Below, piece after piece: positions 30,358 through 37,169 of a stretch of 37,169 nucleotides of DNA. Made by a program: the position numbers and the translations under genes. The DNA lies in the NCBI GenBank assembly GCA_945893045.1, contig CAMDEA010000079.1, positions 1 through 37,169 on the forward strand, in the 5' to 3' direction. Positions within the stretch are counted from its first letter, which is position 1. Each line of letters begins with the position of its first letter. The DNA comes from Planctomyces sp. SH-PL62 (GTDB taxonomy: Bacteria; Planctomycetota; Planctomycetia; Planctomycetales; Planctomycetaceae). Under the pieces are notes generated by a model. It was not told the origin of the DNA, did not search any database, and saw nothing but the letters and a program-made list of their open reading frames with translations.

Positions 30358-31245
30358 ATGGCTACCAAGGGTGAGAAGTTTGCTGGGTTGACCGTCGCGA
30401 TGGTCACTCCGTTTCGGAATGGGTTGCTCGATGAGCCGGCCTTGCGAAAGCTGGTCGACTGGCACATCGAGCAAGGGACCGACACGGTTTGTCCGGTCGG
30501 CACGACTGGCGAAAGCCCGACGCTGTCACACGACGAGCATCACCGTGTGATTGATGTCGTCTGCCAGCAAGCTCGCGGGCGCATCAAAGTCGTGGCGGGG
30601 ACCGGTTCGAACAGCACGGCCGAGGCGATTGAGCTGACAGTCGCAGCGCAGAAGTCCGGAGCGGACGGGGCGCTCGTTGTCGGCCCGTACTACAACAAGC
30701 CGACGATGGAAGGTTTTTATCAGCACTTCAAAGCGATCAACGATGCCTGCGATCTGCCGATCATCCTTTACAACATCCCCGGCCGGACGGCCAAGAATAT
30801 CGAGCCGGAAACGATCGCGCGCATCGGCGAGTTGCCGCACATCGTGGCGGTGAAGGAATCGACCGGCTCAATGGACGCCGCCTCGCAAATCATCGCGCTG
30901 AGCAACCTCACTGTTTTGTCTGGCGACGACAGTTTGACGCTGCCGCTGCTGTCGCTCGGCGGACGAGGCGTCGTTTCAGTGGTCGGCAACATCGTGCCGA
31001 AAGACGTGAAGGCGATGCTGGCTGCATGGGACAAAGGAGACATTGCGACGGCTCAAAGCTGGCATCGCAAGTTGTTTCCTCTGTGCCGCGACATGTTGGG
31101 ACTGTCGACCAATCCGATTCCGGTCAAAGCGGCCATGCAGATGCTTGGCCGCGACACCGGCGAGGTGCGGTTGCCGCTCACGCCATTGGATGCCCAACAG
31201 CGAGAGAGCTTGGCGGCCACGTTGAAGAAATACGGACTGCTGTAG
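30358..31245 (+). CDS. dapA: 4-hydroxy-tetrahydrodipicolinate synthase
   Basis: DapA condenses pyruvate with aspartate semialdehyde in lysine/diaminopimelate synthesis. The 295-residue product has Thr49-Thr50 in GTTGESPTL, Tyr138 in LYNIPGRT and the Schiff-base Lys166 in VAVKESTGS. All three are offset by +5 from the E. coli residues, so this is a true DapA rather than a distant aldolase. I start at ATG 30358 (MATKGEKFAGLTVAMVTPF); GGGAAG lies only 3 nt upstream, a tight spacing, and an in-frame GTG at 30337 inside the repeat is possible but less likely. An A+T-rich repeat follows the stop. Confidence 0.93.
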   Translation: MATKGEKFAGLTVAMVTPFRNGLLDEPALRKLVDWHIEQGTDTVCPVGTTGESPTLSHDEHHRVIDVVCQQARGRIKVVAGTGSNSTAEAIELTVAAQKSGADGALVVGPYYNKPTMEGFYQHFKAINDACDLPIILYNIPGRTAKNIEPETIARIGELPHIVAVKESTGSMDAASQIIALSNLTVLSGDDSLTLPLLSLGGRGVVSVVGNIVPKDVKAMLAAWDKGDIATAQSWHRKLFPLCRDMLGLSTNPIPVKAAMQMLGRDTGEVRLPLTPLDAQQRESLAATLKKYGLL

Positions 31246-31257
31246 TTTTTTGTGATT

Positions 31258-31300
31258 TGTGATTTCAAATCTGAAATTTGAGATTTGAAATTTGAGATTC
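31258..31300. repeat. A+T-rich repeat between dapA and the GspE-like gene
   Basis: The stretch consists of GATTTCAAATCTGAAATTTG and further TTTGAGATTTGAAAT units, the same family as 7731-7769 and 18121-18147. It ends just before the ribosome-binding site of the next gene. Confidence 0.78.
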
Positions 31301-31323
31301 TGATTCCAAGGGGAGATTGCATC

Positions 31324-32643
31324 GTGGGAATGTTCAGTCGACGCGCAGCGGAAGATGACGACGACGAAGACGAAGAGGAAATCGAACTGGTTCTCTTTCA
31401 GGGCGCGCTCAACGGCAAAGAGCCGAACATGAAGGAGAACCAGCGACTGGTTCAGGCCGGCTTAAACCCGGCCAAAGAACTGGTCACCGACGGCCTCGCA
31501 CGCCGCGCGGAAACCATCCGCGTCGAGCCGAAAGGGGAACGCTCGCAAGTCGCGTTTCTCGTCGATGGGATGCCCTATGCCGGCGGCAAGCTCACCAAGC
31601 CGCAAGGGCTGGCGATCACACAGATGCTGAAATTGCTGGCCGGTCTGGACATCAAAGTCCGTACTCAACCGCAGATCGGTGGGATCAAGGCTGAGTTCAA
31701 CGAGTTGAAATACGAGTTGGTCGTGCAAACCAAACCGCAACCGGACGGCAGCGAATTGCTCACGATCAAGAGTCGCGCGCTGAAGGGTGCCATCGTCACG
31801 CCGGACGAACTGGGCATGTCCGCCGATCTCAAGAAGAAAATCCGCGAATGGACCAGCCACCACAAAGGACTGAGCTTGTCGGTCGGTGCTCCGAACACGG
31901 GCGTCACCACGACGGCATTCGGCATGTTGCGCGGCGTTGACTGCTACATGTTTCAGGTTCACACGGTGCGCGACCTCGGAACACGAGAAGTCGTGAATGT
32001 CTCGGTGTTCGAGCCCAACAAAGAGGACACGCTGGAACAAACTCTGATGCGGCTGGTGCGCATCGAATCGGACGTTGTGTTTAATGAGCCGGTTACGTCC
32101 GCCGAGGCCGCGAAGACGCTGTTCGGGATGCAGGACAAGATCACGTTGCTGTCGGAAATGCCCGCCAAGGACTGCGCCAGCGCGATCGTGCAACTGGTGC
32201 AATGGGTCGGCGATCCCAGCGTGGTGGCGAACGGCCTGATGGGCGTCATCAATACCAAGCTGATCCGCAAAATTTGTCCCGAATGCAAGCAAGCCTACCG
32301 GCCGAATCCGAAGCTCGTCGCCAAGGTTGGTTTGCCGTCCGACACCAAGACGCTGTATCGCAAGCCCGTGGCGACCGAAAACGAACAAGGGGAAGTCGAG
32401 GAACCGCCGCCGTGCGACAAGTGCGGCGACACCGGTTACTTCGGCCGCACCGGCATCTTCGAGTACATCGAAATGTCGGACGGAATCAAGGAGTGCATCA
32501 TCCAAGGAGGCGATGCCAACGCGATCCGCACACTGGCTCGCAAAGAGGGGATGTCGACGTTTTCCAAGGACGCCCTGCGACACGTCGCCAAGGGAGTCAC
32601 CTCCCTCGAAGAGTTGCAGCGCGTCTTCAAACCCGTGGCCTAA
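31324..32643 (+). CDS. GspE/PilB-like protein with degenerate Walker motifs
   Basis: The 439-residue product resembles type II secretion/type IV pilus ATPases: an N2-like domain (about 100-170), then LSVGAPNTGVTTTAFGML where GPTGSGKTTT is expected, a region equivalent to Asp/Walker boxes, and the zinc ribbon CPEC...CDKCGDTGYFGRTGIFE. The Walker A Lys is replaced by Val194. The Walker B region reads VVFNEPVTSAEAAKTL in place of the usual GEIRD.ETA. It is probably unable to hydrolyse ATP. The N-terminus is very acidic (AEDDDDEDEEEIEL). I start at GTG 31324 because AAGGGGAG lies 8 nt upstream; ATG 31330 is possible. No pilus or secretion genes are nearby. Its TAA touches a palindrome. Confidence 0.8.
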   Translation: MGMFSRRAAEDDDDEDEEEIELVLFQGALNGKEPNMKENQRLVQAGLNPAKELVTDGLARRAETIRVEPKGERSQVAFLVDGMPYAGGKLTKPQGLAITQMLKLLAGLDIKVRTQPQIGGIKAEFNELKYELVVQTKPQPDGSELLTIKSRALKGAIVTPDELGMSADLKKKIREWTSHHKGLSLSVGAPNTGVTTTAFGMLRGVDCYMFQVHTVRDLGTREVVNVSVFEPNKEDTLEQTLMRLVRIESDVVFNEPVTSAEAAKTLFGMQDKITLLSEMPAKDCASAIVQLVQWVGDPSVVANGLMGVINTKLIRKICPECKQAYRPNPKLVAKVGLPSDTKTLYRKPVATENEQGEVEEPPPCDKCGDTGYFGRTGIFEYIEMSDGIKECIIQGGDANAIRTLARKEGMSTFSKDALRHVAKGVTSLEELQRVFKPVA

Positions 32644-32749
32644 ACAAACCCGAAGCGTCAGCGAGGGCGAACGCTCCAAAAGACATTGATCGTGCCGTCG
32701 AGAGTCGGTGAAGCGTTCCCCCTCGCTGACGCTTCGGGTTAGTTTGTTT
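32642..32749. repeat. Long inverted repeat after the GspE-like gene (NPKRQRG type)
   Basis: Left arm 32642-32675 begins in the TAA stop of the upstream gene and reads AAACAAACCCGAAGCGTCAG onward. Right arm 32712-32749 is its near-perfect reverse complement apart from a few inserted bases. The core matches the repeats at 25135-25204 and 34556-34614. It may act as a transcript end. Confidence 0.85.
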
Positions 32750-32849
32750 ATCGCACAACTTTTGCGTCGTGACCAAGATAGTCATCGTTCGCAGTGCTGA
32801 CTGACTCAAAGTGACGCCTCACTCCAGTCCTTCTCAAAGGAGCAACCAC

Positions 32850-34025
32850 ATGCGATCCACCAATTGGCTAGCGTCGGCTTGTGCGGTTCTCTTGATCGCC
32901 GTGTGTTCCGAACCACTCAGCGCTCAGACGTCGGTATCCTGCTGCGGCCACACTTCACGTCTCTTCGACGGCAAGTCGCTCGAAGGTTGGACGGTTGAGA
33001 ACGGTGCGAAGGTTGAAATCCAAGACGGCAACTTGCTGCTCAAGGACGGCGACGGCTGGCTCCGATCGCATCACGTCTATGCTGACTTCCAACTGCACGT
33101 CGAATGGAAAGCCCTCAAGGCCGAGACCTACGACGCCGGCATCTACCTCCGCGCACAACCGGGCGGAGCACCGTTCCCCAAGAAGGCGTATCAAGCCAAT
33201 CTGCTGCAAGGCAAAGAAGGCAACATCGGCAGCCTGCCCGGAGCCGAAAGCAAAGGGCTCGTGAAACCGGGCGAGTGGAATGCGTTCGACATCACCGTCG
33301 TCGGCGACCGCGTCACGATGGTCATCAACGGCTGCCAAGCGTATTCAGTCGCCGGCATCAAAGAGCCGGTCGGCCACATCGGCATCCAAGTTGAAGTTCC
33401 CAAAGGCGGCCAGTTCCTGCTGCGCAACCTCTGCATCACCGAACTCGGTTTCTCGTCGATGTTCAACGGTCAGAACTTCGCCGGCTGGGAAGGAGCGGGC
33501 CAACCAGCCGAGACTTGCTGGAAGATCGAGAACGGTTTGCTCGTCTGCACCGGCCAGAAAGGTCCGTGGCTGCGGACCTGCCGTGAGTACGACAACTTCT
33601 CAATGCGCTTCGATTATCTCCTGGCGGTCGGCGGCAACAGCGGCGTCTATGTCCGCGTCCCGCAAGACGGCAACCATCATCGCGAGAACGACACGAAACC
33701 GCCGGCCGGCTTCGAGGTGCAAGTCCTCGACGATGCCGCCAAAGAACACGCGAAGCTCAAGGACTATCAATACTCCGCGTCGATCTACGACATCGCCGGA
33801 GCCAACCCGCGCAACACACGCCCACCCGGCGAATGGAACACGCTCGAAATCGTCTGCGACGGCGACCGAGTCATCACGCGGCACAACGGCGTGACCGTCA
33901 CCGACATCAATTCCGAATCGCATCCGCTCATCAAGCTGCGACAACTCAACGGCTATCTCGGCCTGCAAAACCACAGCACCGAGGTGAAGTTCCGCAACCT
34001 CCGCCTCGGCCCGCCGGTCAAGTAA
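32850..34025 (+). CDS. Secreted protein with two DUF1080 (3-keto-disaccharide hydrolase-like) domains
   Basis: The 391-residue product has a signal peptide (MRSTNWLASACAVLLIAVCS then EPLSAQ) and two tandem DUF1080 domains. The first (about 40-195) starts SRLFDGKSLEGWTVENG; the second (about 200-390) starts SSMFNGQNFAGWEGAG and ends YLGLQNHSTEVKFRNLRLGP. DUF1080 has a concanavalin-like beta-sandwich fold and is common in planctomycetes; some members act on 3-keto-glycosides. Two domains in one chain is less common than one. Start ATG 32850 has AAAGGAG 7 nt upstream. It stands alone, between two repeat-rich gaps. Confidence 0.88.
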   Translation: MRSTNWLASACAVLLIAVCSEPLSAQTSVSCCGHTSRLFDGKSLEGWTVENGAKVEIQDGNLLLKDGDGWLRSHHVYADFQLHVEWKALKAETYDAGIYLRAQPGGAPFPKKAYQANLLQGKEGNIGSLPGAESKGLVKPGEWNAFDITVVGDRVTMVINGCQAYSVAGIKEPVGHIGIQVEVPKGGQFLLRNLCITELGFSSMFNGQNFAGWEGAGQPAETCWKIENGLLVCTGQKGPWLRTCREYDNFSMRFDYLLAVGGNSGVYVRVPQDGNHHRENDTKPPAGFEVQVLDDAAKEHAKLKDYQYSASIYDIAGANPRNTRPPGEWNTLEIVCDGDRVITRHNGVTVTDINSESHPLIKLRQLNGYLGLQNHSTEVKFRNLRLGPPVK

Positions 34026-34054
34026 AGTGACAGCCGCTGCAATCACAACAAAGT

Positions 34055-34217
34055 CATTTCCATTCGCAGCCAAATTGAAGGGTGCATTGGTCCGCCGTGG
34101 CGGAGCTTGCTGAGGAACTGGTCCGCGGCGATGGCGTCGAGCCATTCCCTCGGCGGTTGGTCTTGGTCTCGCAGCCAGTGGATCAGACTCAGCACCTCAC
34201 GCTCCGCTCGCAGTTCC
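34055..34217 (-). pseudogene. Decayed second copy of a kinase-WD40 C-terminal tail
   Basis: Minus-strand reading gives ELRAEREVLSLIHWLRDQDQ then PPREWLDAIAADQFLSK. It matches the tail at 34364-34551 until a net 7-nt insertion shifts the frame; nucleotide similarity then continues to about 34055. The start of the tail is replaced by the repeat at 34218-34363. Confidence 0.72.
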
Positions 34218-34363
34218 GCCACGCCTCCGGGCTTGTCCCGGAGGTTCCCGCGCTCTGAAGCTACGGCGTGAAACAGCAGAAAGACGCCCCGATCGAAGCG
34301 TCGTTGAGCGTTCGCAGCCCATAGCTTCAGAGCGCGGGAACCACCCTCGCAAGGAGGGTGGCG
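34218..34363. repeat. Inverted repeat between the two tail relics
   Basis: Arms 34218-34263 and 34322-34363 share a perfect 21-nt core (GTTCCCGCGCTCTGAAGCTA plus one base) and less perfect outer parts built as small hairpins (CCTCCGGGCTTGTCCCGGAGG; CACCCTCGCAAGGAGGGTG). It encodes the ARVVPAL end that appears when the neighbouring relic is translated. Confidence 0.82.
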
Positions 34364-34551
34364 TTATTCCAATCGCGGGCGAATTGGAGGGCGCGTTGGC
34401 GGACTGGCTCGGTGAGGGTCTGGTCTGCGGCGATGGCGTCGAGCCATTCGCTCTGCGGTTTGTCTTGGTCTCGCAGCCAGTGGAGCAGACTCAACGCCTC
34501 ACGCTCCGCTCGCAGTTCCGGTGTCCACGGACGCGCGTTCCACACCTTCGC
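34364..34551 (-). pseudogene. Severed C-terminal tail of a kinase-WD40 protein
   Basis: From 34551 downward the minus strand reads AKVWNARPWTPELRAEREAL and then SLLHWLRDQDKPQSEWLDAI, AADQTLTEPVRQRALQFARD. KVW is the end of a WD40 blade, and the helical rest looks like the tail that normally follows the last blade. It has no start of its own and is cut from the WD40 gene at 34789 by about 240 nt of repeats. The WD40 gene ends in ...GCGTCCGTGA and this piece has GCGTCCGTGG at the same place, so it is probably the gene's own lost end or that of a tandem copy. Confidence 0.75.
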
Positions 34552-34555
34552 CTTT

Positions 34556-34614
34556 TAACCCGACGCGTGAGCGAGGGCGAACTGTGACGACGCCCTCGCT
34601 GACGCTTCGGGTTA
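34556..34614. repeat. Inverted repeat (NPKRQRG type)
   Basis: Arms 34556-34579 and 34591-34614 (outer ends TAACCCGA and TCGGGTTA) match at 22 of 24 positions around an 11-nt loop. It is the third member of the family seen at 25135 and 32642, and separates the tail relic from the WD40 gene. Confidence 0.85.
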
Positions 34615-34637
34615 GTACGGACCAGGAATCCGCTCGG

Positions 34638-34724
34638 CCAGCACGAAGCGCGAGCGAGTGGTCAAACGTCGGAAACGCAACCACTCGTCGGAAAGGCAAC
34701 CACTCGCTTGCGCGTCGTGCTGGT
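34638..34724. repeat. Inverted repeat (ARRASEW type)
   Basis: Arms 34638-34662 and 34699-34724 (CCAGCACGA.GCGC.AGCGAG) match at all but two positions, with a 36-nt loop containing two short CGGAAA.GCAACCACTCG units. It is a different sequence family from the adjacent element. From 34026 to 34788 the DNA holds only relics and repeats. Confidence 0.8.
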
Positions 34725-34788
34725 TTGGAAACGGCCTCTCGTGCAAAAGCGCGGGAATCACCCCGACCAGCGGTGGGGCGGGAGGCTT

Positions 34789-37169
34789 TCACGGACGCGG
34801 CGTCGCGTCCCAGACCTTCACCGTCCTATCTTGGCTGGCCGACGCCAGCCGTTTCCCGTCCGCGCTAAACGCCACGCTCATGACCGGGGCGGTATGCTCT
34901 TTCAACGTGAGCGTCTCCTGACCACTCGTGGCGTCCCACACCTTCACCGTCTTATCCCAGCTTCCCGATACCAGCCGTTTCCCGTCCGGGCTAAACGCCA
35001 CGCTAAAGACCTGGTCGGTATGCCCTTTCAACGTGAACGTCGACCCATCCGCCATCGCAGAGCTAAAAAATGCTGGCGTGACCAAGCTGGGGTGCCCTTG
35101 CAGCGTGAGCGTCTCCTGACCGCTCGTAACGTCCCACACCTTCACCGTCCGATCTTGGCTTGCCGACGCCAGCCGTTTCCCGTCCGGGCGAAACGCCACG
35201 CTCAAGACCCCGTTGATGTGCCCTTTCAACGTGAGCGTCTCCTGACCGCTCGTGTCATCCCACACCTTCACCGTCACATCCCAACTGGCCGACGCCAGCC
35301 GTTTCCCGTCCGGGCGAAACGCCACACTCGTGACCCCGCTGATGTGCCCTTTCAACGTGAGCGTCTCCTGACCGCTCGTGGCGTCCCACACCTTCACCGT
35401 CCGATCTTGGCTTGCCGACGCCAGCCGTTTCCCGTCCGGGCTAAACGCCACGCTCGAGACGATGCCGGTGTGCCCTTTCAACATGAGCGTCTCCTGGCCG
35501 CTCGTGGCATCCCACACCTTCACCGTCTGATCACGACTTGCCGTCGCCAGCCGTTTCCCGTCCGGGCTAAATGCCACGTTGTTGACCGGGGCGGTGTGCC
35601 CTTTCAACGTGAGCGTCTCCTGCCCGCTCGTGGCGTCCCACACCTTCACCGTCCCATCGCCGCTGTCCGACGCCAGCCGCTTCCCGTCCGGGCTAAACGC
35701 CACGCTCGTGTGCCCTTTCAACGTGAGCGTCTCCTGACCGCTCGTAACGTCCCACACCTTCACCGTCTCATCCATGCTTGCCGACGCCAGTCGTTGCCCG
35801 TCCGGGCGAAACGCCACGCTCGTGACCTGGCCAGTGTGCCCTTTCAACGTGAGCGTCTCCTGACCGCTCGTTGCATCCCACAACTTCACCGTCTGATCGT
35901 GGCTGGCCGACGCCAGCCGTTTCCCATCCGCGCGAAACGCCACGCTCACGACCGTGCCGGTGTGCCCTTTCAACGTGCGCTTCTCCTGACCGCTCATGGC
36001 ATCCCACACCTTCACCGTCTGATCCTCGCTGGCCGACGCCAGCCGTTTCCCATCCGGGCTAAACGCCACGCTCCAGACCATGTCGGTGTGCCCTTTCAAC
36101 GTGAGCGTCTCCTGACCGCTCGTGGCATCCCACACCTTGACTGTCTGATCGAAGCTGGCCGACGCCAGACGTTTCCCGTCTGGGCTAAACGCCACGCTCC
36201 TGACCGTGTTGGTATGCCCTTTCAACGTGAGCGTCTCCTGACCGCTCGTGGCGTCCCACACCTTCACCGTCCCATCGAAGCTGGCCGACGCCAGCCGCTG
36301 CCCGTCCGGGCTAAACGCCACGCTGTTGACCCCCTCGGTGTGCCCTTGCAACGTGAGCGTCTCCTCACCGCTCGCGGCGTCCCACACCTTCACGATCTTA
36401 TCCATGCTGGCCGACGCCAGCCGTTTCCCGTCCGGGCTAAACGCCACGCCCCTGACCTCGCCGGTGTGCCCTTTCAACGTGAGCGTCTCCTGACCGCTCC
36501 TGGCGTCCCACACCTGCACCGTCTTATCGTCGCTGGCCGACGCCAGCCGCTTCCCGTCCGGGCTAAACGCCACGCTCCAGAAGAGCGCCAACTGCACTCT
36601 GATCGTGCGCAGGTCGCTGTGACAGCGGCGGTCCCAGTAATGCCACTCGAAGCTGCGGAGATCGTCCGGACCGCCGGCCTGACCCACGACCGGCCGGTAC
36701 AGTTCGACTAGTCGCACGGTTTCACCGGCCCGCGCATCTTCCCAAGCACTCTGGGCCAGATGCATGTGGGCGGAATAAAGATGACGCCGAGCCTCGTCTG
36801 CTTTCGCATCTGCACGCTTCGCCTCCCGATTGGCTTCGAGACCGAAGAGCGTGGAGACGAGACTGCCGGTCAGCAGCGACACGGCGAGGAACAGACTCAG
36901 CGACGCCACGACGGGGTTGCGGCGACGCCAGAGGCGCAATCGCTCCCACACACCGGTGCGATAGACGGAGACCGGTTGATGGGCCAGAGACCGCTTGACG
37001 TCCGCAGCCAAGGCTTTCGAGTCGAGGTAACGCTCGTCCCGCTTCTTGGACATCGCGGTGGCACACACCGCATCGAGTTCCCGCGAGATCGTGGGATCGA
37101 CGTCACGCGCTCGCGGAGTGGGGGATTCGCTGATGCGCTGGAGGAGATCGTGGATGGAGAGACGGGGTG
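34789..37169 (-). CDS. Ser/Thr protein kinase-WD40 repeat protein (partial, kinase end to C-terminus)
   Basis: The frame is open to the right window edge, so the N-terminal part is missing; 792 residues are visible. It begins in the end of a kinase C-lobe (LLQRISESPTPRARDVDPTI then SRELDAVCATAMSKKRDERY, ALAADVKRSLAHQPVSV). A membrane segment follows (VVASLSLFLAVSLLTGSLVS), then a charged helical linker, then 14 WD40 blades of the form SVAFSPDGKRLASAS-D-TVKVWDATSGQETLTLKGH. Such proteins are kinases with an extracytoplasmic beta-propeller sensor or scaffold. Fourteen blades suit two seven-bladed propellers (inference). Blade 7 lacks four residues and a collapsed 24-residue blade lies between 12 and 13. 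The gene ends abruptly at VWDATPRP. Confidence 0.9.
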   Translation of the reverse strand, partial: PRLSIHDLLQRISESPTPRARDVDPTISRELDAVCATAMSKKRDERYLDSKALAADVKRSLAHQPVSVYRTGVWERLRLWRRRNPVVASLSLFLAVSLLTGSLVSTLFGLEANREAKRADAKADEARRHLYSAHMHLAQSAWEDARAGETVRLVELYRPVVGQAGGPDDLRSFEWHYWDRRCHSDLRTIRVQLALFWSVAFSPDGKRLASASDDKTVQVWDARSGQETLTLKGHTGEVRGVAFSPDGKRLASASMDKIVKVWDAASGEETLTLQGHTEGVNSVAFSPDGQRLASASFDGTVKVWDATSGQETLTLKGHTNTVRSVAFSPDGKRLASASFDQTVKVWDATSGQETLTLKGHTDMVWSVAFSPDGKRLASASEDQTVKVWDAMSGQEKRTLKGHTGTVVSVAFRADGKRLASASHDQTVKLWDATSGQETLTLKGHTGQVTSVAFRPDGQRLASASMDETVKVWDVTSGQETLTLKGHTSVAFSPDGKRLASDSGDGTVKVWDATSGQETLTLKGHTAPVNNVAFSPDGKRLATASRDQTVKVWDATSGQETLMLKGHTGIVSSVAFSPDGKRLASASQDRTVKVWDATSGQETLTLKGHISGVTSVAFRPDGKRLASASWDVTVKVWDDTSGQETLTLKGHINGVLSVAFRPDGKRLASASQDRTVKVWDVTSGQETLTLQGHPSLVTPAFFSSAMADGSTFTLKGHTDQVFSVAFSPDGKRLVSGSWDKTVKVWDATSGQETLTLKEHTAPVMSVAFSADGKRLASASQDRTVKVWDATPRP
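34810..36590. repeat. Tandem 126-bp repeat array encoding WD40 blades
   Basis: A 126-bp unit recurs 14 times. The motif encoding the PDGKRLAS turn recurs near 34845, 34971, 35169, 35295, 35421, 35547, 35673, 35787, 35913, 36039, 36165, 36291, 36417 and 36543. Spacing is 126 bp except 198 bp (34971-35169, one blade collapsed to 72 bp) and 114 bp (35673-35787, a 12-bp deletion). Units are nearly identical at the DNA level, indicating recent duplication or gene conversion. Confidence 0.95.

Noticed and set aside
31462..32679. Minus-strand frame opposite the GspE-like gene
   Set aside because: No family likeness and it runs into the repeat after the gene; the plus-strand protein has zinc-ribbon motifs and a good ribosome-binding site.
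34810..36590. CRISPR array or non-coding satellite
   Set aside because: The 126-bp units have no short repeat-spacer structure and code for WD40 blades in frame throughout.
34708..36711. A 667-codon open frame on the plus strand across the WD40 array
   Set aside because: It is the antisense of the blade array; because the unit (126 bp) is a multiple of three and has no stop in that frame, it stays open. The protein is a monotonous Arg/His/Pro repeat with no family likeness.

Overview
The window looks like a piece of chromosome from a planctomycete (phylum Planctomycetota). This is inference, resting on three things. First, the gene content: a Ser/Thr kinase-WD40 fusion, a DUF1080 protein, a ceramidase-like protein and Tat/Sec-exported redox proteins. 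Second, the G+C-rich codon usage. Third, abundant intergenic palindromes whose translations give peptides I associate with planctomycete annotations (NPKRQRG, RSVSEG, ISNLKFEIS). The code is standard: TGA, TAA and TAG all end genes here.

Bases 1-10905 hold the S10-spc ribosomal protein operon on the minus strand: rpsJ-rplC-rplD-rplW-rplB-rpsS-rplV-rpsC-rplP-rpmC-rpsQ-rplN-rplX-rplE-rpsN-rpsH-rplF-rplR-rpsE-rplO-secY and the first 18 codons of rpmJ. There is no L30 gene between S5 and L15. A near-consensus promoter (TTGACA-17-TATCTT) lies upstream of rpsJ. Two palindromic repeats sit inside the operon, and rpsC and rplP overlap by 62 nt.

Bases 11061-14174 (plus) carry folC and a polysaccharide pyruvyl transferase-like gene with a Tat-like N-terminus. 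Bases 14458-19598 (minus) are a tight four-gene operon: ceramidase-like protein, SDR oxidoreductase, Nramp-superfamily transporter and class III aminotransferase. A tRNA-Leu(CAG) with terminator and a type I methionine aminopeptidase follow, also on minus.

Bases 21136-25091 (plus) encode a redox module: a periplasmic ApbE flavin transferase, an exported FMN-binding protein with a flavinylation motif, and a polyferredoxin that looks like a NapH-NapG fusion. Next comes the most notable gene (25394-26701): an exported thioredoxin-like protein whose frame is interrupted by a TGA, followed at the right distance by a SECIS-like hairpin. It is a strong selenoprotein candidate.

Bases 26984-29070 (minus) hold a MacB-like ABC transporter pair with a His-rich periplasmic loop. 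Bases 29358-34025 (plus) hold a beta-hydroxyacid dehydrogenase, dapA, a GspE/PilB-like protein with destroyed Walker motifs, and a double-DUF1080 secreted protein. The right end (minus) is a kinase-WD40 protein of 14 nearly identical blades, cut by the window edge. Its apparent C-terminal tail is severed downstream, and two further decayed copies of that tail lie at 34055-34217 and 12462-12560.

A second theme is repeats. Intergenic spaces are studded with imperfect palindromes built from paired hairpins. Three of them share a GTAG...CTAC frame like REPINs, and several supply or touch the stop codon of the neighbouring gene.
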